Shown here in pieces: positions 19,601 through 33,034 of a stretch of 64,000 nt of DNA. The position numbers and the translations under genes are program-made. Origin of the DNA: Gorsachius magnificus (lineage: Eukaryota; Chordata; Aves; Pelecaniformes; Ardeidae); assembly GCA_034008185.1 (NCBI GenBank), contig CM067084.1, positions 41,181,099 through 41,245,098 of the forward strand, written 5' to 3'. The notes under the pieces are model-generated. The model was given only the letters and a program-made list of their open reading frames with translations. It was not told the DNA's origin and made no database searches. The stretch's first letter is position 1, and each line of letters begins with the position of its first letter.

Positions 19601-22600
19601 AGGAGAGTGATGGGGCTGAGAAGACTGCAGTGTATTATTTCCTAAGTCAGTCAAAACCAAGGAGAACATAGAGATGTAGACTTGCAGTTCAGATGGGAGT
19701 TGGAAGTAGAGCAAAGTACCCACTTGAAACTCATCTTCCTCATTAGAGCTTTCAGAAGATTCCCATTCTCTAGTCTCCACCCTTGCCCTGACTGCTAAGA
19801 GTCAGTGGTAGCCTGTGCAGCCTAGCACTGCCGTCTGCATAGTGATTCTTGAACAGCAAGAAAATTTCAAGATCTGTGGAATGGGTGCTCCATGGAAAGC
19901 TTGCCATTTACATGAAGTTTCTTCTCAGTATTTCTTTGAATTGAGCCCCATAGAGCAGGCAGGGACTCCTGTGCAAAGCAGGCCCCATGCTCAGTCAGCA
20001 TTAGATCTATACTTTGTAATAAACTATTGTTTAACTTTGCTGTTGTCTTCTCTCATATTCACCATTAATATATTAGCTTTGCTTTGTGATATGACTAATA
20101 TCTTTTTCCTCCTCTCCACCTTCCTCAAATGTGCATATTCACAACATTTAAGTTGACATTTTATGTAAAACAGTTTTTTGAATTTACTTCATTGGTGGGG
20201 GGGAGGGAAATTAAAAATCTATAATGAGTTAACTAGGCCAGCAGAAACCTTATTTGAAGTAGACAGGATTATTATACAGTTACTGTGGTGTGTACATACA
20301 CTTGAAAACAGCTACAAAACACAACAACGCACTGTTGTTGTCTTCACCTTGCAGTTGACTGCCTACTCATCATATTAGCAACTGTATATGTAGTATGATA
20401 TTGATAGTCAAGTGGGTTTTGTAGTGTGAGACAAACCCCAAAATGTCCACAAAACGGAGAGTTTTGTTGTGAGAGAAATTAAGAACTGAAATCATTAAAG
20501 AAATCACTGGGTTTTTTTCTTTAAAATAAAGCATGGTGATTTAACCACATCTGCTAACAGTACTAGTACTAGGAGGCTAAGCAGTTAAATTTCTGTGAAT
20601 CAGAAAGAGCATTAACCTCTTACAGTTTCATCTTTTCTAAAGCAAATGAAATACTGTATGATATGGCAGCATTTCTGACTAATAATAGTACTTATCAGTG
20701 ATTCTTGAATCAGTCTATTATCGCAAGATTAAATAAAGTCATCATTTTATTCTTCATTAATTAAGTAAGCGATTTGTAGCTAATTGCTAACTTTCATTTC
20801 TCAGAAATCCTTCCCCAGGATGCTTTTTCTTTCTGCCTGTATGATATTGCCTCTAATGGGATGCAGCACAGCTGTTGAATGAGTCTGCATGCTTTTTGGA
20901 AAAAACAGGTAAATGACATGCTGTCTGGCACTTCTTACATGCATGTAGTCAGTGCATATAATCTTATTGCCATGTGATTCATAAATTTCCCCTCTCCTAT
21001 TCAGTCCTGACAGTAGCTTTGGATTTCACTGAACTGTTCCACAAGTGAAAAGCGGATTACACTTTGCAGGAGCCTTAGTCCAGTGGACAATACAACATGT
21101 GGCTAAAGAAGCTGGGAATCCCTTGTAAGTATCCTGTCAGAGTATATAGAATAAGAAAAGTGAAAGTTCACTGCTTCTTGCTTTGAACCAAAATGTGTCC
21201 TATCACTTTAAATGAATGGCTTTACTTGGGGGTCCATCATGAGCAAAGAAAGTTGTCATGGAAACCTTGATGGGATAATTACTACCCGCCTGGAGACTGT
21301 GTAATCAGGTGGCCATTTATTCTGGAAGACTTGGGCTTCTGTCTAGTAAAGGAGGATGGAATTGGTTGATTAAAGGAAAGCTGCTCTAGTAGGATCCAAT
21401 AATGAGATACAAACATTTTTTCTTGTCTATCAAAGACAATTACTGCATGGCATTTTGATTTATTCACTGGTAAAAATATTCTAAAGCTGTTTAGAGGAGC
21501 CCAAGTGTGGAAGCTATAGAAGGTTTTATTCTGGAAGATAGTTTTGCTCCAAGTTCTCCTCCCTTCCACATTGTCTACACTCTTGCTGTAATTATCACGA
21601 TCGAGTTCTTTCCTGTTAGCTTGGGTACTCTGTATTACACTGCATTACACAGTGTACATATAACCAAAGTGCCAATTACACCACTTGAGATAAATATCAT
21701 CCTGTACAAAAAGAATATGCATAATTAGTCTTGTTTAATTTGAGTATTTCATAGTGTAAGTGCAAAGGGCTAAAATAATTACGCGATTGTAGTTGGAAAT
21801 GTTTAAAAAGTACTTCAGGTACTTTCGTGAAATAGATTATTGGAAAGCTTGTCAAGTCATCTGAGTCATACTATTCTGGTTATCCAGGAATCCAGAATTC
21901 AAGCTGCACATGTGTCCTTGATGTAGTTTTTGGAGCAGTTTCCTAAATTCATCATGTTTTTATGTAGTTGCCACAACAGAAAGAAGATGGGAACTAAAAA
22001 GAAATTACAAGATTATTTTCTAACTTGGTACTAGGACTCTGAATCTCTCCAGGGTCATGGCTTGCCCTTTAAATGTATATAAGGTAACCATTCAGAACTG
22101 TGCATTTATTTACACTGACACTATGTTGGAGACAGTTGTGTCTTAGATTGTAGACATCACTTGTAGGATGGTTAAAAATAAAATTGCAGTTCAAACTGGC
22201 TCCTTCTGAGTTTCAAAACTGTCATGAAAGCAATCTGTTCACACAGTACTGCTATACATCAGGGCTGGATGCAGTCAGGATGTGAATAAGGGTGCTATTG
22301 AACAGCATAACGCACCCTCTGTCACATGACATGGAGAACACATCAATCTGTGCAGAGCAAATGGGGTTGAGCAGGAACTGTAGCTCCTTTATGTGGCCCC
22401 TGGTAAATCTGTCCTTCTGGAAGCAAAATTACTAAAAATGAAGGTATAGAGAGGCTTTCAAAAGGATGGACTCCCCTTTTTAGTCCGCAAAGCTGATGCT
22501 TATTATGCAATTTTGGTCAATGCATGCATGAGACACATTAGTGGATCCAGTCAAGTGGTTGGTACTCTGTGAGACTCCCTAAATACCGTTCCTTTAAGCA

Positions 22601-25507
22601 GGTATTAACTTTGTGAAAAAATGGTGTATGAACAGAAAATACTAGAGTGGAGGATCAGTTTTGCACAGGTGCTGGGGAAGAGTGAGGAGAGGGTCTGTGT
22701 TTACTACCCTAAATAATTTTTCTGCAGAAGGAATCTGATCCATGAAACAATTGTGTGAAGGTTGGGTGTAAGGTAACTCTACAATGACAAACTCAGCCAA
22801 ATTGTCTGTCTTTTGAGAACAGTGGTCTGTATACAGATGTGTTCGTCTCTGAAGAGCACAGGTAGTCTAACTGGGCATCTGAAGTATCTGTAAACCCCCT
22901 CTTTATTTACAGAATCAAACGGAAATTTAAGACTTGACTTCACCTACAGGTGTTTTGGATTCCTGCTGTTTGGCCGTTACATCAGGATCAGTCAGAGTTT
23001 GTCTTGTGCTATCCTTACTCAAATACATGTCCCTTGGAGGACAAAACAGAGTTTGTGAGGTGATGTCTTATTACTCTCATCAGAACCTTAAAAATAACAG
23101 TTCAATACAGTATTTAGTCCTGAATATGAAGGGGTTGGATGTTAGAATGGATGACTGTGTCAGGTTAAAAACCCATTTAAAGACTGCTTTGTTATCTGAA
23201 TGAGCTAAAAGCAGGTATGTATGCTGTATAAATTGTCATAACAGCCCAGCCATGAGGTCAATGTCCCCCAGGACAGATCCAGCTAGTGAATGATTTTAAC
23301 TGCAGCATAATTCACTAATGTGAGCAGGATAGCAGTTCACAGTAATACAATGACTGAAACATTACCATGGAATCCCATGCTGCTATTTCTACTACAAATT
23401 CTTGCATGTCTAAAGGGGACTCTGTCCTTTTGGAATGTTGTTTTCCTATCTGTATTCACTTTTGTATTTGTTACCTTCAAAAATTGTTAAAAAAAAATTA
23501 GGGATATCCTTACTCTTTGTTTTCCAAAAAAGGACCATGTACAAAGGTGACCGGAGACAATTTAATGTCTATTTGCAAACTGAGCAAGAGTTATTTTTTT
23601 CTAACTGTTGAGACAGAATGAAGAAAACATGTAATTTGAGTGTACATCTTAAACATTTCAGTTGTGACAATTCTGGATAAACCAGGTCAAGGCAATTTAG
23701 GTGATAAGAAAGAACTACTTAAAAAGATCAGGATTTTATATTACTTATCTTTACGGTGTTTTCAAGAAAAAATTATGATGGGCAGGAAATGCAAAAAAAA
23801 TTCTCCTAAGCAATTGTCCATTTGTCCAAAAGGTTTATGTACTTGTGTTTTCTATCAGTATTTGTGTAGAGGGAATCTTTTTTGTTTACTTGTATCTGGC
23901 AAAATTTTATCATATTTGTAAAAATTCAGATGGGTCTCTGCTGGCATATCATAACTAAATAGCATTTGGTTAAATCCAAATTCTACTTGAGCTTAGCCAA
24001 CACTTTTTAACTCCCTGTCTTAGTTTGTGGTGAGCATTACTCTAGAAAGAGATGTCCTGTTGGCTCATGGAGTTAGATACAGGAATGACAAAGCTCTGCA
24101 GGAGTATTCTTCAGGAGTTCATGCCAGAGGAACATGCCTCAAGGAGGGGAACAGTTTACTTCATATTTGTTAAACCCCCTATCAATAGGGAAGGTAACTA
24201 CGGAAAGCTGTGACTTTGTTTGGTTTTGAAATATGATATGCTGCCATATTTGAAACATGATACTCATCTCACGGAGGCTAGCTTTTACTAAGCTGCATTC
24301 ATACTACTAGATCAGCTCTGAATTATGATGTATAGATGAAAGATTCTGCCATTATCAATATCCAGAAAAAGCATCGATAAAATTTTATTCTTTCTGAAGT
24401 AGTAAATTAAGGATGACCCCTGAACTACATATTGACGATGGAGTTTGCTAGCAATGTAGCTAAAGGCTTTGGCATTTTGGTCTCTGAGGCATGAATATTC
24501 TGAGATTTGGTCAAGGTCTAGGGCATTGATGAATATTGATAAATTATTAACCTAAACACTTCCCCAGAAGTAGAATAGTGGAAGGAAATAGATGCTTCTA
24601 TTGCAGCTTGTACTGTTCTGTGCTATTTCTTACTGCTTCCAAATTGTAGAAATAAATGTTGATTCCAGTCCCAGTAAAAATCATCTTGCTTGGCTGTCTT
24701 GTATGCTATCAGTCAGATCCTCTTTTGATGGACTGCAGTTGACGGACTGTTGCAACACACCTGGTGCACACCAGTTGAGAACTAGATCTTACGCAAGGTT
24801 AAAAGTATGATGAAAATATGTGCTGTTACAGTAACAGTAGGCAAAATTGCACTTTTTTATTAACTTCATATGATCTAGAGCTTTTTATCTTCCTGTTTTC
24901 CTTTCAGTCCCTTTTTTACTTGGTCACCTTTACAATGTCAAGATCTATATGACAGTTAATGTCCCTTTCTATCTGCCAACCAGATTCTGTGGCTACCAGC
25001 ATATAAAATAAATTATTTGATTAGTCCAAATGCCTTTGGATCCCTGATCTGAATGACCTTTACTCATTTAAGTTTGGTCATCTGAAAGCAACCTATGAAA
25101 TTGTGTCTTTCTGAATCTGTTGATAACATACTGTTGCCACTCTTACCACCATTCCCCTCTGCTACAATGGCTCATGGTATAACTGGCATTTCATAGATCC
25201 TTGGGATTCTCAACCTGAGTCTCAGGTCTCAGCAACTCTGTCTATTCTAATCAATTGCTCTTTTAGACTCTCATAGTATTAGTAGCTGTTACAAACCCAC
25301 CAGTTCTAGATATTTGGTTTATTGGTGTGGTTTTAGTCTGTGTTTATCGTCTTTTTACTGTGACAAAAATTTTTGTGTTCCTTTTATATAGCAATACTAA
25401 GACAGTCATGAGAAAGTGCTCTGGATTAACTTCCGCAACACATCAATAAAAATTTTTTAGCATTACCTATCACTGTGCATTTGCTCCAGCCAGAGAAAGA
25501 ATCTGTA
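16641..25507. other. Intergenic stretch, no supported gene
   Basis: AT-rich sequence with scattered homopolymer runs. The plus-strand open frame at 19306-19671 (121 codons) has no recognisable domain or splice context. A segment at 24042-24266 resembles one near 31.2-31.4 kb. Nothing else was identified. Confidence 0.5.
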
Positions 25508-25551
25508 TTTCATATATATATATATATATATATGCAATAATATATATGAAA
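25508..25551. repeat. AT microsatellite forming a near-perfect hairpin
   Basis: TTTCATATATA at 25508-25518 is complementary to TATATATGAAA at 25541-25551. An AT-repeat core and GCAATAA lie between them. The non-repeat ends (TTTC/GAAA) pair as well, so the symmetry extends beyond the AT repeat. Confidence 0.8.
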
Positions 25552-28500
25552 GAAATTTTCTATTTCTGAGTGAGGAGTGCCAGTATAGTAATCCAAAATA
25601 TTGCAATAGCACCTATCATAAACACTGATTGTCCTTATTTTCCCATGATTAGGAAATGCTCCCTAAGTGAGAAGGCCAGGTTAAACACATGTAGGTCTCT
25701 GGTGCTAAGCGAGGGCAGTATGCTGGGACTCCCCTCCCAATCATGTGCTTAAATGTCTTCTTCTTTGAAAACAATACACACAGAAAGAGTAGTGCATATG
25801 CTGACATGGAACCAGGCACATGTGCCTGTAGCCAGGAAGTAACAGATGCTCTCAGACAGAGACAGAACCACAAAGGCCAGATCAGATTTAGATTCACAAA
25901 AATTGTATTCTGCATCTGTAACAGATTATCTGTAAGAAAGCATTTTCCTGCTTTTTTAAAAAATTTTCTTAAACAAAGGTTAAACTGAAATAATTTTATT
26001 TGTAAAAAATATTCTGGCAATACATGGAAATTAGCCTAATTCCATTCGCCTTTTCATCCCTTCTTTCCTGATGTTGAAAAGGATGGATTATTTTCACTAG
26101 TAAAGATTGTAAAAGATGCAGAGGAAGCCTTGCAAATGACCTTTGAATTTACAAAGACAGTGTTTTAATTCTGTTGTCATGCTGGACTGTTACTGTTACT
26201 GAATACCGCTTCTCCACTCTGTGGAAGGATGTTATTCAAGCAGTGTCAGTGCATGACTCTCTCTCATGTCTTCAGAAGCCTCTGCTCATATGAATCAATA
26301 GGCCTTGACAACCAGTCTCCTTGAATAGTTACTTCACTGCATGAAATTCTCTTGGGCTTACATATGCACTGCATCCTGTCCAGGAGGAAAAAGGGGCAAA
26401 TTAATCCATCAAAGAAGAACTGAAGTTGTCTTTCAATTGTTCTTGAATGGAGAATCTGAATTATTCAATTAGCATCTCAAAGATAATTATTTTTTAAGGA
26501 AAGAGCCTTTTTAATAACAATGCTATGAAAAACATTTTAAAACATTGTGTAAAAGACCCATCTGCTTAAGCAGCTGCAAGAGTCTTCCTTCAGTATTGCA
26601 GCATTAGGTGAACTGGTTTGTATCAAGGTTTTTATTTTATGTTTCTTAAAATTTCTTTTCTTCAAAACTCTGCCACCAATTTTCCAACCCTTTTTTTTTT
26701 TCTAGGGTCTCTTAGGAAGCCACACTTCTCCTACTATCATAGATTGATATTTTTCTCTCAGTTAATAATGCTTCAGTATCTCTTTCTCATGCATTAGCAA
26801 GATGACAATTTTCAAAGAAAGAAATTCTTTTGCTGATGTTGAATTTACACAGAAATCATTCTAACTGTCTATTTCTATCTGCCAGATTGTTACAATAGTC
26901 AGGATACTACTTCTGATTTAATTTCACTTTAGGTGAGGCCATTGCTGAGATGGACAATGCTAACACAGACTCTCAAGGAATCATAAATAGTATTCCAGAG
27001 AATTTGAACACAAATATATTTGATCTAAAATAACTACTTTCCCTCCTACAATAATGTGCTGAGTTTGAAAGTAGATGAAAGCAATTTATTTTGTCTATTT
27101 GTAATACACAAGGTAATGTGATAATAGAACAACATTGTGCTTTGTGATGGACATTTACATATAATTTGTCCATTTTTCCTTCTCATAGCTATTCATTTGC
27201 AGCATTATAGGACTTCTTTGGGCCTTTGGAATGGCATTTTCTTTTAGGCAATGATTGACTTTGTAGCTTTCTAGATGAGCAAATGCCTTACATTTAAAGA
27301 ATTTAAAGTTTGCCAAGTATATTTTGTTTGTTTTTCCTGACTTTAAGTATGAAATGTTTTAATTTTTCTGTGTTGCTTTGTTATGTTTATAAATGTTTAA
27401 CCTTCTTCATAAAGTCACTTTGTGTTATATAAAAGCAGAAGATGCCTGCTTATTACAGAATTCTGTAGGCTTTCCAGTTAATATAGAAAAAGGCAAATAC
27501 TGGGAAAGGAACAGTAAAATAACAAGCTTTTTACAGAAAATAGGTTCAAAAGTCCTTTATTAAATTTCTTCCAATTTGTTCAAACTTTTACAAGTTATAA
27601 AAAAAAAATTCTGATATAAATTAACTATTGTTTTATATACACACATATGTCTCATGAGCAACTTTCCTGTATGGTAGGTTATATACACATTACCTGTGGA
27701 CATAGATGTTTGTTATAGGTATATTCTTCATGGTTATCGATCTGTGTTTATGCTTTGTGACATTTATATTACATATGCATATGTTTTCTAAATTACTGAA
27801 ATGTTGCAAAACTTTCAATGCATCAAAGAGCTGATCTTTTCCACAGAATCTTTGTTTCTCTCAGTTACTATTAGGGTAAGTCAGTTATTTGTGTGAAGAC
27901 GAGAAAGAGTCTGAAAACGATGCTGCAGGATTGCTGCTCTATTATTTTGTTATATATCAGCTGTTTTGAAGCCTTTGATATAGTTAGTCAGTCTATGTTA
28001 CAAAGGAGAGAACAAACAGAGTGATTTAGATGATAGCAGATGCTATTTGCTTTTTCCGAGTAAGTATGAATATCTAAGCAATGCCTGTATCTTCCACTCT
28101 TGCCACAAATGGGAACTGTTCCTGTATCTTTGTTTTGTGTGACCTAGCTATAGAAAACAGTAATTGATTACATGTAAGTGTGTTTATTCAATAAGGTGAT
28201 TTGAAATAAGCTCAGACTTCTGGGTGGGACAAAACCCAAGTGTTAAATGTCAACTAGTGAGACGTTAAGCAAAGGGATTTTTACCCCTTCTCCTTGCTTA
28301 GTTGCCTAGTCAAGTGAAGTTGTAGGAGAGGCACAGCTCTTTACTTCATGGCCACACCTACTATGATGACAAGCATGGTCCATAATTTCTTCTGTAAGGT
28401 GTAAGCATACGCCTATGTGGGTTTAAATGTTGAATAGCAATAGGTGGAAATAGGAAAGAGGACTGAAATGATCTCTGGGTCACTAAGTGTAGCCTCCAGC

Positions 28501-28584
28501 TGTTTTCAGAAATCATGTAATAGAATATATTAGAGTCTGTTTCATGAACAGCTTAAGATGCATTTTGAGGTAAGTCATATTTCT
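25552..28584. other. Intergenic stretch, no supported gene
   Basis: AT-rich DNA with a poly-T run at about 26691-26701. The small open frames show no domains. No repeat family was recognised. Confidence 0.5.
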
Positions 28585-28758
28585 AGCATTTACTACTCTT
28601 GTTGGAAGGCTCTTACAAAAACTCATTTTACTGATTAAACTAGAAACCTCTTTCTAATTCTGGCCTAGGTTTATTTGTGACCAGTATCAATCCATTTGTT
28701 CTCATGCCAGCATTGTTTAGCCAAGATTGATCTTCTCCTTGTTGGTGTTCTGCTTTCT
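28585..28758 (-). mobile_element. Ancient CR1 remnant, 3' part (left half of a split element)
   Basis: Read on the minus strand, this matches the 3' coding end of an old amniote CR1: GAACAAATGGAT, AATAAACCTAGGCCAGAATT, AGAGGTTTCTAG and GAGCCTTCCAACAAGAG occur in the expected order. The frame is badly decayed. The upstream part of the same element is at 29880-30720, and the LTR-like element between them separates the two. Confidence 0.78.
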
Positions 28759-28763
28759 GATGT

Positions 28764-29874
28764 TGTGGTGGGTGGATGCCAGGTGCCCACCAAAGCCGTT
28801 CTATCACTCCCCCTCCTTGGCAAGACAGGGGAAAGAAAATATAACGGAAGGCTCCTGGGTCGAGGTAAGGACAGGGGGAGATCACTCCCCAATTACCTTC
28901 CTGGGCAAAACAGACTCGACTTGGAGAAATTAGTTTAATTTATTACCAATTAAATCAGAGCAGGATAATGAGAAATAAAACCTAAAACTTAAAACACCTT
29001 CTGCCCACCCCTCCCTTCTTCCCAGGCTCAACTTTACTCCCAGTTTTCTCTACCTCTTCCTCCCCAGTGTCACAGGGGGATGGGGAATAGGGGTTGCAGT
29101 TTCATACACTTTGTTTCTGCCGCTCCTTCCTCCTCAGGGGGAGGACTCCTCCCCCTGCTCCAGTGTGGGGTCCCTCCCCAGGAGACAGTCCTCCTGAATT
29201 CCAGTGTGAGTCCTTCCCACGGGCTGCAGTTCTTCATGAACTGCTCCAGTGTGGGTCCCTTCTTCCCATGGGTTTCAGTCCTTCAGGAACAGACTGCTCC
29301 AGCATGGGTCCCCCATGGGGTCACCAGCTCTGCCAGTAAACCTGCTCCAGTGTGGGCTCCTCTCCGTCGGGCCACAGGTCCTACCAGGAGCCTGCTCCAG
29401 TGTGGGCTTCCCACAGGGTCACAGCCTCCTTCGGGCATGCCCCTGCTCTGGCATGGGGTCTTCCCTGGGCTAAAGGTGGATGGAGATCTGCTCCCCCACT
29501 GGCCTCCATGGGCTGCAGGGGGATAGCCTGCCTCACCATGGTCTTCACCAGGGGCTGCAGGGGAATCTCTGCTCCAGCACCTGGAGCACCTCCTCCCCTC
29601 CTTCTGCACTGACTTTGGTGTCTGCAGATTTGTTCCTCTCACATATTCTCACTCCTCTCTCCAGCTGCAGTTATGGACTTATTTTTTTTCCTCTTTCTTA
29701 AATATGTTATCCCACTGCTGCTGATGGTCTTGGCCTTGGCCAGCAGGGATTCTGTCTTGGAGGTGGCTGGAATTGGCTCTGTCGGACACAGGGGAAGCTT
29801 CTGGCAGCTTCTCACAGAAGCCACCCTTGTAGCTTCCCCCACCCCCCAAAACCTTGCTGCACAAACCCAGTACA
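28764..29874 (-). mobile_element. LTR-like element, copy 1, inserted in an old CR1
   Basis: This 1,111-bp block is bounded by GATGT on both sides (28759-28763 and 29875-29879). Its ends read TG...CA, so it looks like a solo LTR with a 5-bp target duplication. Read on the minus strand it has a TATA-like ACATATTTAAG near 29697-29710 and an AATAAA at 28939-28944. A GC-rich array of about 49-bp period fills the middle. A related copy lies at 60900. I recognise it as a repeat frequent in bird genomes but cannot name the family. There is no coding domain; long open frames here are a by-product of low stop-codon density. Confidence 0.75.
29155..29585 (-). repeat. Minisatellite of about 49-bp period inside the LTR-like element
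   Basis: The word CTGCTCC or a close variant recurs at 29155, 29241, 29294, 29342, 29392, 29443, 29489 and 29569, with degenerate units near 29197 and 29528. Spacing is mostly 46-53 bp and shortens to about 40 bp at the right end. Most units carry a following AGTGTGGG or AGCATGGG. The array is absent from the copy at 60900. Confidence 0.85.
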
Positions 29875-29879
29875 GATGT

Positions 29880-30720
29880 GCTGTCATAATTGAATGAATT
29901 TTCTTTTTCCCAGGGTAAGTGGGACAGTCTCTTTAAGTCTTCCCTCAGAGGAAGGGGATTCTCTGTTCCTTTGATTATCCTGCAAGACATCTCTGCATCT
30001 GATCCAGTTTGAATGTATCTTTTTTTTAACATAGATGATTAGAAGTGTAGACTGCATTCGTGCTGCATCATCAAAAGTGCTTTATACAATGGCATTTATA
30101 CTTCCTTTTCATTGCTGGAAATAGTTTTCCTGATGCATCATAGGATTTTAGTTGCCTCTTTCACAGCTGCATCAAATGGATGTCTTGGGTGTCCTGTGAT
30201 GGCCATTCTTTTCCTATATTGCTTCCAGTTGTCTATATTTCATAGAAGCCCTCAAGTGCATAACACTGTAATTTGTAGTATTAAAATTTAATCCAGTTTC
30301 TATTACTTCAGTCCTCAAGGTCATACAGCTCTTTGTGTATGATATTCTGGTCCTCAGCCAGACTGGTGCTGCTTCCGAATTTTTAACGTCAGTAAACATT
30401 AATTAGTATGTGTATTTTTTGTGTTCAGGTCATCAATGAAAATATTAAGAAAAGGATCATTCTAAAATGGATTCTTGAAGACCTCCTTTAAGAATTGCCC
30501 CTCATTTGAGTAGTTCCACTTTCAGTACAAATCACTGTGTTCCATTTAGCCTGTTTCTTACCTACCTTGCATTTCTTGTGCTCATTTCCTCCATTACGTC
30601 TAACTAATATTCCATGCAGAGCAAGTCAGTGCCTGAAAGTAATTGTGTGAATTTGGAGATATATGCTTATCATGTCAATACCTTTCTGAAGTCCAGATGT
30701 GAACTTTTCAATTTCCTTGG
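29880..30720 (-). mobile_element. Ancient CR1 remnant, reverse-transcriptase part (right half)
   Basis: The minus strand shows the order of an old CR1 ORF2. Remnants of the palm region (NIFIDDLNT near 30440) come first, then GATGCAGCTGTGAAAGAGGC, GGATGCATCAGG-like sequence, TTCAAACTGGATCAGATGCA and GAGGGAAGACTTAAAGAGAC. Many stops and shifts show it is long dead. Its 3' end joins directly to the remnant at 28585-28758 once the inserted LTR-like element is set aside. Confidence 0.78.
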
Positions 30721-33034
30721 TTTTATTTAAAATAATGTAAGATTTTTATGGAAAAAACCTGTCAAAATCATCTTTCAGTAGAGACTAGGGAGGCAGCTAA
30801 TAGATCCTTTTCTCTCTATGTGTACTTATCAGAGTGAATGTATGGGAACAGCAAATGATGAGGACAGATTTCCCTGTTAGAATTGTTGGTATGTTACCTG
30901 GGCTCTGAGCTTTTAGCAGCTCCAGTCATGTGTCTGTGCAGCTGCCTTCATCACCATCAGATTCACATAGCATCTACGCCTTTTTTTCTCAATACCATTA
31001 TTTAGGAAATTCATTCTGCTTGCATGACTTTGAATTATTGAAAATAGGGTATTTTCTCTCTTGGAATGTGTCCTCTTTCCAAATATTTATGTGCGGTCAC
31101 TTAGAGCCTTAAAATATTTTCTTTTAATAGGGCTATAGTGTAAGAAATGTTTTAATGTTACTCCATTTCTCATATCTGTGATATGCTGCCATAGCTCCAT
31201 GATACTCAAGCTCAGTCTGTCCATGCACAAAGGTTTATTAGTTTTCTTCCACATAATATGGGATTGTCTACAAGCAAAGGTGCCAACCATTGTTGACCTG
31301 ATCTCAGGGGAGTGTTCATAATTAGATAATAACATTCTTTTGTGGTTTTGTCCTCATTTGACAGGACATCTCTTCTAGTATAAGATAATTACTCTGACAT
31401 CATGGTAGGCAGCAATGCAGTGGTGACTCTGTTCTTACTGTATGCATCAATCTTTCATTTACTTTCATATGACTTACATGAATTACCCTGTTCCCATTCT
31501 GTGTGGACCAATTTCTTTTTTAATCAGATGGTGCTTCTTAAGTTCGATCACCATGTCACTCCTTCCAAAGATACATCATTTACATTTAACACAATACTCT
31601 ACTTGAAAGATCTTTTCTGTCTCATTTATATTCAATAGCAAATCTCAGATTTTCAAATGGAGATTGAGAGAGGATCCTGTGAACTACTTCAAACCTACAA
31701 ATGTTCCTGGTAGCAGTAGGAGCTGGCACCATTTAGTAGCTCACTTGGATTCTAAAAGCTAATATTAATGGGAACCTTGTGCTTGTGAGAAATTTTATTG
31801 ACCAGCTCTTGAAGGCAGCCAGACCACCAGCATGGATCCTATAAGAACCTTTTCCCTCCTAGAAGAAAACCCCCTATCCTAAAATGGAGGCACTGTGATG
31901 TCCATTCACTTTCAGCATTTCTGTCTTTCTGTCTTGTGCAATCAATCTTATTCAAGAGCTTTCTTTTACATTCTAAATATGCAATGCCAAAGGGACCCTC
32001 ATCTCAGATGAGGTATTTAAGGGCTACTGATAATGCATATAACCTTTTCCAGAATGAAGATTTCAACTCAAAATCAGTGGGAAAGGGCAGGAGCTGAACT
32101 TAGGCTAGAAAGAAACTTAATGTTTTTACCAGGGAGTGTAATTAGCCAATAGAGCAGCTTCTGGTAGGAGTAGCTGATCCACGGTCATTAAAATGTCAAA
32201 GACTTACTGTGGTTTTGTTTGTTTCCTTGTATTTAATATGAGCCATATGGCAATGAACAATACTTCATTTTGAGTATCCAAGAAGGGGAATTCATATTAA
32301 CAAAGGCTTTATAGTAGCATGTGTAAAAGAGGACTTTCATTATATTTGTAGGGTTAATTTATATGGGGAAATGTTTGGTCTCAGTTAATCCATCTGTCTA
32401 ATATTTTAACAATATTTTAATGAAACCTTGAGACAGATGTCAATATAGTACAAGTTGCCTATTTTATCCATTGATTTTCAGTAAAGTATTGAGGAATGAA
32501 AAACTGAAAACCTAACTCTTAACAAAGGGAAATCACAGTGATCGTCATTGATTTCAACAGGGTCAAAATTTTATGAAGCATTTATATTTTCAGCAACAGA
32601 AGTAGTGAAATACAAATATTTAAGATTACCTTTATGCATGTAACAGAGGTAGCTATTGTAAAATCTGCAATTCTGTCATATGTAGTGGTTTGTAATGTTT
32701 TATAATACATAGGCACACCCTCCTCCCCGCCCCCCCCAAAAAAAAAAAAACCCCAACCTTTGTAAAACATGAATTGCATGTGAGCTTCCTTCCTAGTTAA
32801 TGATAGTTACAAAGCTGGTCCCAAATCTGTCGTTGCTAAATGAACACTAAATTGATACTGGTCATTCTGTTTATTGTACCCTATTCTGGTCATCACTATT
32901 CTTAGCCCTTTGACTAGAAGCGTCCAGCAGACATTAATCTATGCTCATTACATGCAAATTTTAACTGTGTCTTGAATCTTTGACTTGGTTGCTGCTGCTG
33001 AAGGAACATAGACTTAACTTATCAGAGCACTACT
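30721..33034. other. Intergenic stretch, no supported gene
   Basis: AT-rich DNA. Segment 31179-31378 shares two short blocks with 24042-24266. A mixed C-run then A-run lies at 32718-32752. No exons were recognised. Confidence 0.5.
32718..32752. repeat. C-rich run followed by poly-A
   Basis: The plus strand goes from CCCTCCTCCCCGCCCCCCC straight into 13 A residues and then CCCC. The minus strand carries G-runs here. Confidence 0.85.

Noticed and set aside
19306..19671. Plus-strand open frame of 121 codons
   Set aside because: It has no recognisable family, domain or splice signals, and chance frames of this length are expected in 64 kb.
29080..29642. Open frames of 119-148 codons on both strands near 29.1-29.6 kb
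   Set aside because: They lie inside the GC-rich minisatellite of the LTR-like element, and the periodic peptide reflects the DNA repeat.
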